A stretch of DNA of 64,000 nt. Source: Valencia hispanica. Its lineage: Eukaryota; Chordata; Actinopteri; Cyprinodontiformes; Valenciidae. Each line of letters begins with the position of its first letter. The stretch's first letter is position 1. Made by a program: the position numbers and the translations under genes. Location of the stretch: assembly GCA_963556495.2 (NCBI GenBank), contig OY747707.1, positions 33,099,371 through 33,163,370 of the forward strand. Reading direction: 5' to 3'. The notes under the pieces were generated by a model. That model made no database searches. It saw only the letters and a list, made by a program, of their open reading frames with translations, and was not told the origin of the DNA. Positions 41,986 through 52,599 of the stretch are shown piece after piece.

Positions 41986-42980
41986 TAAAGCCCCAAGACC
42001 CAAAAGATCCATCTTGCCTTCATCACCCACAAAATGTTGCAGCATGTATCTTTACAACAGCAAAGGCTTATTCTTATGTGTTTATGATTCTTTATTACAA
42101 TGAGACTTTACAGGCACATTTTAACAGTTGTTTGACTTCATGTATTTGTCTTTCAATTGTTTGCATTGCTCACATAAAACTAAACTTTCTTCAATGATCT
42201 ACTTTAAGTCTTTGCCATTTTGGTTATTCTTTGCTCAATTTGTATGACCTTGTTTTATTCAAGGTATTTCTGGTTAGGAGAACATTCTAGCAGAGCAGTC
42301 TGTATTGCACTTGTATCAATATATTTCTGCTTTTAAAATCAAATTTTAAACTGTGACACACTCTTGTCTGGAAGGACCCATTTTAATCAAGTTTTAAAGC
42401 CCGGTTCATGCTGTGCATTTTTTGGTCCTGACAAAGAACTACTTCATGTCAAACTTTGCGAGCTCTAGATGCAAACATTTCAAGCATACGTCTCTAAAAG
42501 CTGACCGACACCCCAGATGGCAACCATAAAATGTCATAGACTGTCTTTGCTGCCAAAGCTAAATAAATTCAGCTTCATTGTTGGTCCACATGTTCTTGTG
42601 TTTAGCCGTCATTTTTCTTAATGTTGAGACTGTTAGCCTACTGTTGCATTGTACTCTTGTCACTAGTTTTTCGCATCACTCTCTGGGTGTTTTTCATTGG
42701 TCAATTGCAGAACGAAGTTGTCGATTTTTTGACAACGCTTGAAGACTCTCGGAACCACTTCTAGAACCACTCCTAACACATCCCATGTGTATGTACAAAC
42801 ATGACCTCTCTGAACTAGCACACTTCCGTGACAGTGCCTAAAAAAACTTCTTTATTTTCCCTTTTTTCAATATCAATTTTTCCCTTTTTGTTTGTTTGTT
42901 TTTCTTTTTAAGAAAGACTTAGTCTCACCGGGAGCAGGGTTTGAATTACGGGGGAGCTAAGGGGAGCTAGGGGGAGCCCA

Positions 42981-43019
42981 TCTTCCTTTAAGGGGAGCTC
43001 AGCTCCCCTTAAAGGAAGA
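42981..43019. repeat. 39-bp near-perfect palindrome
   Basis: 19-base arms TCTTCCTTTAAGGGGAGCT and its exact complement, around one central base (43000). GGGGAGCT also recurs directly at about 42950-42975 and once more near 43044. Confidence 0.9.
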
Positions 43020-43499
43020 AGGCAGGCCCTCAACTGACACACCAAGGGGAGCTCTAAAATAGTCCAGTTTCAGTTTAGTTTACATTTATTTGTACTAAAA
43101 TCTTAATGTGTTGTAGATTAAATAACACCCTAATTTGTCCACTTTGTGTGTGAAATTTCTCACATTAAATTTCCAAACACTGACCTTTCTGAAAATAACT
43201 CACTTAATGGACAGGCTACGTCAAGCATGCTAATCTATGTTTGGTTCTTGCTAATCAGTTTGGAACATCGTGGACGCTGCCTGGTATTAGATTGGGCAAA
43301 GTTTTACTCAAGTTTTTGACATCATGTCTGAACGTAAACTGGAGCACTTCTGTTTTATACACCGAAAAAAGTGAGCAGTGAAGGGGACAAGTGTGCCCCT
43401 GACCAGCAGGTAATAAGTCTTGCTCGCGTTGAGAGATCATCAACAGCAGGGTCAGCTGTAACTTTGCTGTTGGTGGGTACCTGCAGTGTACTGAGGTTT

Positions 43500-44056
43500 G
43501 AATCAGGTCATGCAGCCTTTCTTTTTAACTAGACACAAAGCAGTGGAGCGAGTGGAAAGGTAGAGATACCTGGCTCTTTACTAGAAATCACAAGTAAGGG
43601 TGTACAGTATGTATCAATGCAAAAGTCAAAATCAAAACTGGGGTGCATCTGTCCGAACATCTGCGGAATTATATATCTACGGATTAATGCAGAAGTCTAC
43701 AGTGAATCACAGAATAACCTAAGAAAATCTTTTTGGCTCACAGTTTGTCTCACAAAAGAGGAGTTGAAATTTCAGAAAGAAGAGAAAATCAATGCTCATT
43801 TAATGCAAGAAACAAATACGTCTTTCAGTACAGTCTATATGGTGGCAAAAGAAAAAATAGGTTTAAGAAAGCCCCCAGCCAAAAGACTACAATAAACTTC
43901 ATAGCGCTAAAGTATATGCACAAATTAGACCATGCTTGGGCTGAAATAATAGGACATATTGCTAATCAAATGAGAGGTAGGTTTGCTAAAAATATTAAAG
44001 AAATTGGGTCACAAATAAGTCTTGTGGCATCTGTGGTCCCTACTGATTTAAAGTAA
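43500..44056 (+). pseudogene. decayed hAT-like / KIAA1586-type transposase-derived coding stretch
   Basis: Overlapping plus-strand frames (43617-43895 and 43733-44056) give NTSFSTVYMVAKEKIGLRKP and NKYVFQYSLYGGKRKNRF in two alternative frames. The first recalls the 'AKEnxxxxxf' segment of hAT-derived proteins such as KIAA1586/ZNF862-like genes. The preceding text (TKQWSEWKGRDTWLF) fits their N-terminal zinc-finger approach. Several frameshifts and stops; identification is tentative. Confidence 0.3.
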
Positions 44057-44199
44057 GATAATATACTGGGCTGACATAAGTTCTGGGTTTAGCGGCCATT
44101 TTGGTTTTGATTGTGGATGATGATCATCATGATCATGATGATGGTGTTTCTGATCTAAGTTTCTCCGTGATTTGTTGTTCTTGAAGGGGTTTGATGAGG

Positions 44200-44930
44200 T
44201 AGAAAATGTTGGACTGCTTGTGGATCCCTTGTTGCTTTTTGTTTGTTCAGAACCTGTTAATTGTTCATGTTATTGACCATGCCATAAAATATATACATGT
44301 GTGCAGGTGACTTTTGAAATCGCAGTTCAGTATGAAAAATATGGCTCCCTCAAAAGCTTTGGTGTAATTCGAACCCTGACCGGGAGTTTGGGTTCTGTCC
44401 TTCCTAGGCGGCGGCAGGCTGAAGCAGGGATGGTGCAAGGCCACCCTGTCTCCCAGAGTCCTTTGATTTCTTTGCAAGTCCGCATCACTGAGAGCACATT
44501 GGGCGCCATTACTGTCATTGAAAAAATAGCATCTTCTTAAACAAAGATGAGACTACATTCCTTCAGTAGTTTTGGATGTTTTTATAAGCACGTTGGCCAG
44601 AATGTAAGACAAACCATGCTCTCAGAACAGTGCCATAGTCGAGCTCGCCCTCACCCGCCTATTTCTAATATTATATATTTGGCAATGAGAGATTATCTTC
44701 TTCAATACCTCCTACCCAGTCCCGATATCTGGTTCTGCAAGGTTAAGTCACTCCCCACTCTGTGTGGAGTATAAGGGACGAGGTCAGAGGGTGTCCCGCT
44801 GATATCTGCTGCTTACTCACGTCTGTTTAAGCACTCTGATGATCTCTATATGACATAATCCCTAGATGCATTTACTAAGAATGTAACTAATCCATTAATT
44901 CTAATAAATCTGAAATATTCCTGTCTGTTT
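44200..44930 (+). repeat. unassigned dispersed repeat, copy 1 (holds the empty TTAA site)
   Basis: From about 44525 to 44890 this aligns by eye with 51850-52232 plus 53951-54040: catcttcttaaacaaagatg versus cttcttcttatgcaaagatt; cagtgccat shared; tttggcaatgagag versus tttagcaatagacac; cctagatgcatttactaag versus cctagatgcacttactaag. The intact 'gtttaagcac' at 44825-44834 corresponds to the piggyBac insertion point in copy 2. Confidence 0.6.
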
Positions 44931-46036
44931 TTGAAAGCATCTTTAAGATTAAATAAAAATATAATTATATACAGTAATAATTTACAGCTGCGCATTGTAG
45001 TTCAATAAAAAACTGTCAAGAAAAAATTGTGATATAATCATAAAAACATAAATATAAATATAAAAGAAACAGATGCAAGATAAAATATTACATTTGGAAG
45101 AATTTACATTGAATTTTGTTTAAGAAAATTTGTGGAATATTAATCCATTCTTTGTGTAATTTATGTGTTCCCATATTTTTTATATCAATTTAGGATTTTG
45201 ACACTAACATTTCTCCGTAGTGGTCAGACATTTAGACTGTGAAGCTTTCCTGGTTTTAGAAGAAAATGCGATTTAGAATTTAATAAGAGTAACATAGTGT
45301 ATTTAGCCTGTTTCAATGGTATATTTGCTTTGTATGGTTTTATGATACCACCTGCACTCTGTAAGCATCTGGGACTACACAGAAGAAAAGGAGATTTTCT
45401 GTTACAGTGTTTTCCTTAAATAAAAATTACTTTTCATGCCTGTGGAGGGGTTCCAGATGCGGTTTTAGTTTGAGTTTTTCATCATTATTTCTGCATTTCG
45501 TAACTAGTTCTGTGACCTGTTTAAAAAGTGCAAGGTTAGGCTCCAGCCCCCTAGGACCCGGAGATGAATAAAGTAGGTTTGCATAATTAATGAAGGATAA
45601 AACACACACATCCATATGTATGTGAAAACAGCCTGGGTAGTTTTTTTCTTTCTGGTGTTATATCCTGTACTCTCTGAAAAGTGATTATTTAGACCAAAAT
45701 CTTTACTGGAGTTGAATGTTTTGCAAAGCTGCAATGGAGACGTGATAACAAAGTCAGTGCCATGAGGAAGAATCTTAAAGGATGTAGTCTGGATACTTGC
45801 TTTCATGCAGTTGTCCTCTCCAACAGGTGTCGTGACATTTTGCCTGCTAGTTGTTGTCATTGTCTATCAAATCAGGTTGTCACTTTGGAGGATGTCCAGA
45901 GGATTTGGCAAAGTCAGGCTCTCAGAAGCCTCAGATTAGCTCCAGCTCTACTTCAGTGAATATATTTACCCAGAGCAAATGTGGTGTTGAAATGAAAGTT
46001 TCTTTTATAAATTTGTGTTCAGATATTAAAAAAATG

Positions 46037-46039
<3 letters not shown>

Positions 46040-46088
<49 letters not shown>
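46040..46088. repeat. (TA)n microsatellite
   Basis: About 24 uninterrupted units. Confidence 0.95.
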
Positions 46089-46089
<1 letters not shown>

Positions 46090-46419
46090 TCTGAAACTAA
46101 TTGTAACACAGAGGCGGAGTGGCAATCCGGCCGGCTGAAGGATTTACATCGGATCACATTTTAAGCGGCCGTGAGGCGAACGCGACCGGCCTGATTCTGA
46201 GATGATCAAAATAATTGACGTCATTGAATTCACCGCTATGAGCACCCACACACTCCCAATCAAGGCACCTGAAATGTCCAACATTTATGTCACTTGTATT
46301 TAAACCAGTTGTATTTATATCACATCACTTGTTGACTCTCTATATCTTAGTCATGGTTTTATCTTGCAGAACATTTATGGTCACAGATTAAAAAATAAAA
46401 AACTATTTAATTTGTTTGT

Positions 46420-46470
46420 TCTTGAATTTCCTCTTGGGGATCAATAAAGTATCTATCTATATATCTAATG
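46420..46470 (+). mobile_element. Rex1-like LINE 3' tail
   Basis: 'tcttggggatcaataaagta' followed by ATCT-type simple repeat, the plus-orientation version of the Rex1-like 3' end seen at 35920. Only the tail is present. Confidence 0.5.
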
Positions 46471-46829
46471 TAGAATGGAGCAAAGCCTCTTGGGAATTGG
46501 GAGTGCGTTTATCCAATGAACCGATTGCGCTGGAAGGATCTGCGCATGTGTACGCAGCATGGTCAGACTATGTCCACTGACCAATCGTAAACCTCTTTCG
46601 GTTCATTTCATCCACTCACAAACGAAGTTGCTTGGTAGTTAATGTTGATTCAAAAGTAAAAAATAAACAGGCATGTATATAAGACCGATCTTTCAACGGG
46701 AATTAAGGCAGAAGCTTGTCTGTACTACGCTGCATCACACACCTGTGGTGCATTCAAGGAACGTTCGAAATGTATGGAGAGTTCAAAAACGCAGGACATT
46801 TAATACTTATGACAAAAATCGCCCACTTA

Positions 46830-46852
46830 GTTTTTCTCGATTGCTAAAACAC
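46830..46852 (+). repeat. left terminal inverted repeat
   Basis: Matches the inverted right end with one mismatch (G at 46839 where the partner has A). It lacks the two outermost bases (CA) present at the right end. Confidence 0.8.
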
Positions 46853-47112
46853 ATTTCTTGAAAGCAGCTCACCTTTTCTCTAAACTGTGAACACAAAACC
46901 CAATTTTCAAGCTACATTCACAAAACCTCAGACTCTTCTTGCAAAACCAAACTTGCACCTCAAAACAGTTCAATCCGTGCTCAAAACTGAACTATGTTGT
47001 CAAATCGTGCCCCGAGTCAATCAAAATTAAAAACACTACTGAACAGTCACTAAACACTACGTAGAAAAATAGAAAACACAATACTCAGGACATGAAGCTG
47101 GAGAAATAAATG

Positions 47113-47118
47113 TTTATT
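47113..47118 (-). terminator. possible poly(A) signal of the transposase gene
   Basis: AATAAA on the minus strand, about 205 bases after the stop codon and inside the left end. Confidence 0.5.
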
Positions 47119-47323
47119 GTTCACTGTAGGCTAAAGGCAAGTTGCAAAAAAAAAAAAAGAAAAGTGCATTTAGCACTTGTACAAAAAGACAAAACAGAAA
47201 TCTAGTGCATTTACATGTACTGTATCACTTTTAAAAACAAACAGAAATCATATGTGCTTGCCACTTGTGTACAGTAAGCCTATGTATACTGTAAATAAAG
47301 TACAAAAAATACAAATAAGTAAA

Positions 47324-47959
47324 TTATTCAGCCACAGCATCATGTCCCCGTACTGGGTCAGGCCACAGGACTTCATCCACATCACAGGCCACATTTTGTC
47401 TGGCCAGGCAACGGGGGAAAAAAACCCTGGCATGCCATATCCAGGCTTGGCATGCCTCCACACCTATGTCACCACAGGCAAGTCCCATGGCTTGCAGGAG
47501 ATTTACCCTGGTGTAAGGTTGGCGTTCATATACCTTCCACCGCCATGAGGAGAAGAATTCCTCAATGGGGTTCAGGAAAGGGGAGTACGGTGGAAGGCAA
47601 AGATTGATAAAATGTTGGTTCATATTGAACCACTCTCTAACCTGGAGGGCTCTGTGGAAACTCACATTATCCCAAACAACAACATAGATGGGATGCTCAT
47701 CCTGCTGCCCCAACAGAGCATCTCGCATGTTATTGAGGAAAATGAGGAGCTGGTGAGTGTTGTAGGGCCCCAGGTTGGCATGATGGTGGACAACCCCATG
47801 ATTGCACATAATGTGACATTGCCACCACGCTGCCCAGGAACACCAACAATGGCCAATCACATTACGGCCTCTCCTTCTCCTTTTGGTGAGATTAAACCCA
47901 GCTTCATCCATATAGATGTATTCATGGGGTCTTTCCATTGCATCCAGTTCAAAAACCCT
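47324..47959 (-). CDS. transposase exon 3 (catalytic core)
   Basis: Minus-strand acceptor tttctacag/agg; encodes RVFELDAMERPHEYIYMDEA through the C-terminus RGHDAVAE. Contains all three catalytic acidic residues. Confidence 0.85.
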   Translation of the reverse strand, partial: RVFELDAMERPHEYIYMDEAGFNLTKRRRRGRNVIGHCWCSWAAWWQCHIMCNHGVVHHHANLGPYNTHQLLIFLNNMRDALLGQQDEHPIYVVVWDNVSFHRALQVREWFNMNQHFINLCLPPYSPFLNPIEEFFSSWRWKVYERQPYTRVNLLQAMGLACGDIGVEACQAWIWHARVFFPRCLARQNVACDVDEVLWPDPVRGHDAVAE

Positions 47960-48767
47960 CTGTAGAAATAGATATAGTTCTGTAAGTGATACGGAAAGTG
48001 ATTTAGGCCACTACAGTAATCAACATTGAATGTGTTTGGATGTATGCCAACCTGTACATACTGGAATCTTTGCTGTTTTACTCTGTCTGAGTTGCGGTCA
48101 AAAGGCACTCTGTATAGCTGTTTCATGCGCAGTCTGTTGTGCTTGAGGACACGATCAACAGTAGAGAGGCTGACAGTGTTCATACCCTCAAAATTTACAT
48201 GGTCCTCAATGATCTTCTGCTGAATTTCACGCAGTTTAATGGCATTGTTCTCACGGACCATATCAACAATTAGGGTCTCTTGGTGTGGGGAGAACATACC
48301 TGTCCTGCCACCCCCATGTGGCAGTCTTTCAATTCTACAAAAAGAGAACATGGAGTTACAAAAAAATATACATGGAATACTAGGCCTACAAACAGTTAGA
48401 CCAACCCTCCATTACAATACTACAGTACATTGGTACAGTGGTGTACTGGAACATGTATTTACTTACAGTATACTGTGATACAGTATATAGTATGTCTTAC
48501 GGTAATTGCTGTCAGCATTTACATACTAGACTATAATAATAAAAAAAAAAAAGGTAATTACCTGTTCTCTTCTCTAAATCTTCGGATTATGGTGGACACA
48601 GTGAATCTACTGAGGTTTGGTTGTACCCTTTGTCCAGCCTCCCTCAAGCTCATACCATGGACAAGAACATGGTCAATCACAGTAGCTCTGATTTCATCAG
48701 ATATTACTGTGTTTTGTCTTTCCTGACCACCTCGACCACGGACTCCTCCTCTCAGATTTCTATCCAT
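47324..48767 (-). CDS. transposase, DDE type (D181, D260, E296), 374 residues, 3 exons
   Basis: Exons 48767-48562, 48334-48052 and 47959-47324 join with GT-AG introns (227 and 92 bp; phases 2 and 0) into 1125 bp with no stop before the end. The N-terminus is Gly/Arg-rich (GGVRGRGGQERQ), followed by a helix-turn-helix of the IS630/Tc1 kind (ATVIDHVLVHGMSLREAGQR), a second DNA-binding part after a GGGRTG linker (LREIQQKIIEDHVNFEG, SLSTVDRVLKHNRLRMKQLY), and the DDE catalytic core: YIYMDEAGF (D181), VVVWDNVSFH (D260), LPPYSPFLNPIEEFFSSWRW (E296). There are 35 residues between the last Asp and Glu, against 34 in Tc1. The protein would bind the element's ends in the nucleus and cut and join DNA. 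Similar predicted proteins in fish are often called 'IS630-like', from memory. The start is the first Met, at 48767. Confidence 0.85.
48052..48334 (-). CDS. transposase exon 2
   Basis: Minus-strand acceptor tttttgtag/a and donor tacag/gttggc. Encodes (R)IERLPHGGGRTGMFSPHQET through RVKQQRFQYVQ. Confidence 0.85.
48562..48767 (-). CDS. transposase exon 1
   Basis: ATG at 48767-48765; donor gaacag/gtaatt. Encodes the Gly/Arg-rich start and the first helix-turn-helix, ending IIRRFREEN plus a split Arg. Confidence 0.85.
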
Positions 48768-49062
48768 TGTAAGACCTCACAAACCAGTGCTCTCTGAACT
48801 GGCTTATATGTTCCCTCACATCATTAACCACAAGTGTGATCAATTTTGAGTTGTTGTGTTCAACTGGTGACACCTGTGCTTTCATTGTGTTTGACTTTTG
48901 TCACTTGTGCTCACCATTCTGCAGCACAGGTGCATCACAATGAAAATGTGTTGACAAGTTGTGTCTAAACTGGTGAAACGTGCTTATGGTTTTGCCAAAG
49001 GAGTGATTGATTCAATCAGTGTGTTCAGGCAACTGAGCATTTGGTTCAGACAATAGGGTTTA

Positions 49063-49087
49063 GTGTTTTAGCAATTGAGAAAAACTG
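49063..49087 (-). repeat. right terminal inverted repeat
   Basis: Inverted match to 46830-46852, ending CA then TA flank. Confidence 0.8.
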
Positions 49088-49478
49088 TAAAATAATACCA
49101 TAAGAAATTAACTTCTGTTTAGGCAAGAAACATTTGATGCATGCTAAATATGTCCTACTTATTTTTACAAAGTACTAAAAAACAAACAACTATATTTTCT
49201 GTATTATCCAAATTGAGGTGTTTATGTCGATTGTGGTATAGCCCTGTGAGTGAGACTGTTTCACCCTGATTAGGTTGATTGCACTGCACAGAATGATCGT
49301 GGAGACAGGGCCGGCTCTACGGGTGGGCAAGGGTGGGCAATGCCCAACCAAACAGAGCGCCGTCCCACCTAATAAAAATTCAAGGAAACGAACGTGACGT
49401 AGCTTAGTCTTCCAATTAAATGGTATAAAACATAGCAGGACATATCTACACTTTTGATTGGATGTGCTGTAAACATGT

Positions 49479-49800
49479 AGCTAAAGCTTAATACTGAATA
49501 TAATATAACTTACATAGAATATCATATAGCCTAAACCTAATATATAATAGAGTGTAACTATGATATATAGCCTAATGTTATTTAACAATATATTATATAG
49601 CTAAAGCCTAATACAGAATATAACTATAATATAACTTACATAGAATATCATATAGCCTAAGCTTAATATAAAATAGAGTGTAACTATAATGTATAGCCTA
49701 ATGTCATTATTATATATATTATATATTATTATTATATATATTATATAGCTAAAGCCTAATATTGAATATGATGTGACTATAATGTAATATATAACATGAT
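49479..49800. repeat. AT-rich tandem repeat, unit about 120 bp
   Basis: The phrase 'agctaaagcytaata' starts at 49479, 49599 and 49747. Units one and two share 'acttacatagaatatcatat' and 'agagtgtaacta'. The second unit is lengthened by an inserted TATA-rich run. About 2.5 copies. Confidence 0.8.
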
Positions 49801-49854
49801 ATAAAATAGTATAATACCTAATATATTTACTGACCCATAATATATATTTATACA

Positions 49855-49900
49855 CATAGATAGATACTTTATTGATCCCCAAAGGAAATTCATGCAACTA
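49855..49900 (-). mobile_element. Rex1-like LINE 3' tail
   Basis: 'tagatactttattgatcccc' followed by 'aaaggaaattcatgcaac': minus-orientation tail like that at 35920. Confidence 0.5.
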
Positions 49901-50100
49901 TCCATAGTTCCTTTCCCCAAATGTATACAAATGTTATATTTCACCTTCTGTTTATTAATGGAAACCCATGAAAGCTTTAAACCTACAATTTATTGTCAAT
50001 AATTGCCATCTAGTGGTCAGGGTTCACATATCCGGTAAATCCTTCCAAAATGCGTAGTCACAAAGAAACATCATAATCTGGGTCTTCATCCAGTGGGCTG

Positions 50101-50117
50101 GGGGGGGGGGGGGGGGG
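50101..50117. repeat. G-run
   Basis: 17 consecutive G. Confidence 0.95.
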
Positions 50118-50379
50118 CTGGTGCGGTCAGAATTTTCCCTGTGGATTTTAGTGCCCCACTCCGCCCCTGTTGTAACATGCAGGTTTAAACACATCATACT
50201 ATTATTAGAAAGTCCAAATAGTTGTTTGGGAATATCAGGAAAAGCCTTCGCTATACTACCATCGCAGACCTCTATAATTTGTTCAACTTTACGGGAAGCT
50301 GGAACTGTGTGCTTTGGTCAAAAAAAGAGTAAGATTCAGTATTTCAGGAACAAATACCCCAGGTGGGTCTGGTGTACAA

Positions 50380-50560
50380 TAAAGGAGGAATGTGTAAAAT
50401 GCTCCTGATGCTCATTGTTAAGTAAAGCGGAGAATCCATCATGGCCTGAGCTATTACTCTTTTATTGACACAGGAAAGCTTTGTAGAGTTTATGGTATTG
50501 TAGATTATTTAAAATCAAAGTAGCTCTGCTTAAAAACTGAAAATGGATCATCACAGGATA
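50380..50560 (+). mobile_element. Tc1-like fragment
   Basis: 'aaagcggagaatccatcatg' and the following text resemble 10800-10890. Short and decayed. Confidence 0.4.
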
Positions 50561-51719
50561 TTTAAGCTGCCTAATTAATCAAAACAAAACCGACAATCCT
50601 ATAGCGTTGGCACAACAAAACAAGCTGTAGTTATTTGAAGGCTTTTTATCCATTTTTAGCTGGTAAACCAATGAATATGAGGGGCACTGTGTTTATTCGT
50701 AATGAAAGAAAGAAATGTGTTCTGACTCACCAATTGTATTTTGAGGCAATGAGGGACATCTGTTCTGTTGTTTTACCATATATGTTAACCTCTTCAATTG
50801 TTGTTGAGACGCTGGTGTTTTCTCCAGATTGTCAGCATTATGTTCTGGCATCATATCTTCACCAAATGCAGAACAGTGACTGATTCTTTTTTGTCCAGTG
50901 ATTCACAGTTCATCACTGCTTCTCTTCAGTCCACTCTAACCCGTTTCTCCTGCCTCGCTCTTAATGCCAAATATTTGCCTTTTGTCTATAGCTCTTTCGT
51001 CCTACCTGATGACATAAAATCTGCTAAAAAATCTTTATTCCTGTTTTCATTATTATTTTTTAAGCATACTTTAAAAGTGTGCCACTTCCTATTTTCAGTT
51101 CTAACACTTTGACATCTTTATTGGTCCCCCCCCCATTGTTGTTCTTTTCATTTTGTTTGTACTTGCTCCATATTTCAGACCCAGCTGTTTGAGAAAAGCC
51201 AACATGCTCTGCCACAACTTTCATGTTGAGTGACCTTCTTGAAGGAGGTTGATGGTGCTTTCTCTGACAGATCTCCTGCTGGGTTAATGTTTTCTGCCAA
51301 TCAGCCAGCTGAAACAGCCTATTAATGTCTGCAAGCACTCTCTCTTTAGATCAGTCTCATTTACATAGTTGGACTTGTCCAAGCTTCAAAGAAAACTGCA
51401 AATTGCAAAAATAATTACTTAAGTGTTATCCTTACTTATGAGAAAATGTAGCAGAAAACTGAGCTGATAAACCATTTAGTTTTGTGTCATAAATTGGAAC
51501 ATGTCACATTACTGAGACGCTGACATTTTTCATCTTGAGGCATACCCATCACTGTTTCTTGCTTTTGTTTCAATACATTGTTTGAGATGAGGAAATCCCC
51601 ATTGCATGTTTCTACTCAATTGCGCTACTTTTGTGAAATAACACAATCGTAGCATGAACTTTTTATGTTTTCCAGAAACTTTACCCGAAAGCCAAATAAA
51701 TAACCTGAGCTGTGGATCT

Positions 51720-52232
51720 CTGTAGCTCCTCCGGAGTTTTCAAAAGGCCTCTTGGCTGCTGCTCTGTTTACTGCTGACCTTGGCCACCCTGTAATTTTAC
51801 GTGGAAAGTCAATGTTCAGTCGATGGATTGAAAAGTGCTATCGTGGAAATAAAATTGCTTCTTCTTATGCAAAGATTGAGACTGAGAGTCCTTTAGACGT
51901 TTTTGATATGTAACACAGCATATTGGCCAATATGAAGGACATGGTGCACAAAAAACAGTGCCATCACTCAAGCCCTCTCCAACCCTTCTAATGCAAAACA
52001 TTATATAATATTTAGCAATAGACACGAGCTCAGACTCCTTGTCTCATTCCTGAAGAAGCCGGTCTGCACCAGTTCAGAATAGAGTGCGAGCCAATATGTT
52101 TCATTCCGCCCTACTGTGTTCTCCCTGCAAGACTGAAACAGGTCACCTCTTGATAGAGTGATAGTGAGCGTGAAGCAGTCTCACAAGATCAGAACATGGT
52201 GTAGGTATCTCTCGGCTCTGACATTTGTTTAA
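51720..52232 (+). repeat. dispersed repeat copy 2, left part
   Basis: Aligns by eye with 44410-44830 (see copy 1) and stops at the TTAA that flanks the piggyBac element. The right part continues at 53951. Confidence 0.6.
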
Positions 52233-52365
52233 CCCTCTAGGGAACGACTTTTTATTTTTTGCGGAAAAATTTCTTTTGCCCCACCTTTTGAGAGCTTGTG
52301 GGTCCCTGATGACATATCAAAAAACAAAATTGACACCCCGACCCCCCCAAACCAGAAATCAGTAC

Positions 52366-52381
52366 GTTGCCTCAGGGCAAC
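52366..52381 (+). repeat. 16-bp palindromic motif, copy 1
   Basis: GTTGCC-TCAG-GGCAAC, 134 bp from the left end of the piggyBac element. Confidence 0.8.
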
Positions 52382-52599
52382 AATGCACAACAAGGATAGT
52401 AAAACGTCATGGTTTTCTATGTTCAGTTTTGTAATGAAAATGGAACAAAAAAAGGAAAATTATGCAAGATGTATATCAACAATGTTTATTTTGTGCCATC
52501 AAGTTCATTTCCATACATATTAGTTATAAAGACAATCTAAATTGATACTGTTTACATGTATATTCATGTATCTTTAACTGTTTTAGTTTGTCTGAATGT

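Larger units (their letters stand above)
38871..46829. other. intergenic sequence left of the intron-bearing transposon
   Basis: About 8 kb. Contents: unassigned AT-rich sequence (39000-41100), decayed dispersed repeat (41165-41335), minus-strand Tc1-like remnant (41600-41985), a 39-bp palindrome (42981-43019), a hAT-like decayed coding stretch (43500-44056), a dispersed repeat (44200-44930), AT repeats (46040-46088) and a Rex1-like tail (46420-46470). No host gene recognised. Confidence 0.6.
46830..49087 (-). mobile_element. 2.26-kb IS630/Tc1/mariner-type DNA transposon with two-intron transposase
   Basis: Ends: left GTTTTTCTCGATTGCTAAAA (from 46830) and, read inward on the other strand from 49087, CAGTTTTTCTCAATTGCTAA. 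They match over about 22 of 23 bases after the right end's extra CA. TA flanks both ends (46828-46829, 49088-49089), the target duplication of this superfamily. It encodes one 374-residue transposase on the minus strand. The 320 bases between the right end and the ATG are the likely promoter and 5' UTR. Unlike the other DNA transposons here, the coding sequence has no stop or frameshift once the introns are removed, so the copy may be recent. Confidence 0.88.
49901..52232. other. intergenic sequence with decayed repeats
   Basis: Holds a G-run (50101-50117), a Tc1-like piece (50380-50560), unassigned sequence with a weak helix-turn-helix-like frame (51338-51060, minus) and the left part of dispersed repeat copy 2 (51720-52232). 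Confidence 0.5.

Noticed and set aside
47612..48223. Plus-strand frames inside the transposon
   Set aside because: Antisense shadows of the transposase exons.
51060..51338. Minus-strand frame with VAEHVGFSQTAGSEIWSKYK, suggestive of a helix-turn-helix
   Set aside because: Too short and isolated; may be a decayed transposase start, but no second element feature supports it.
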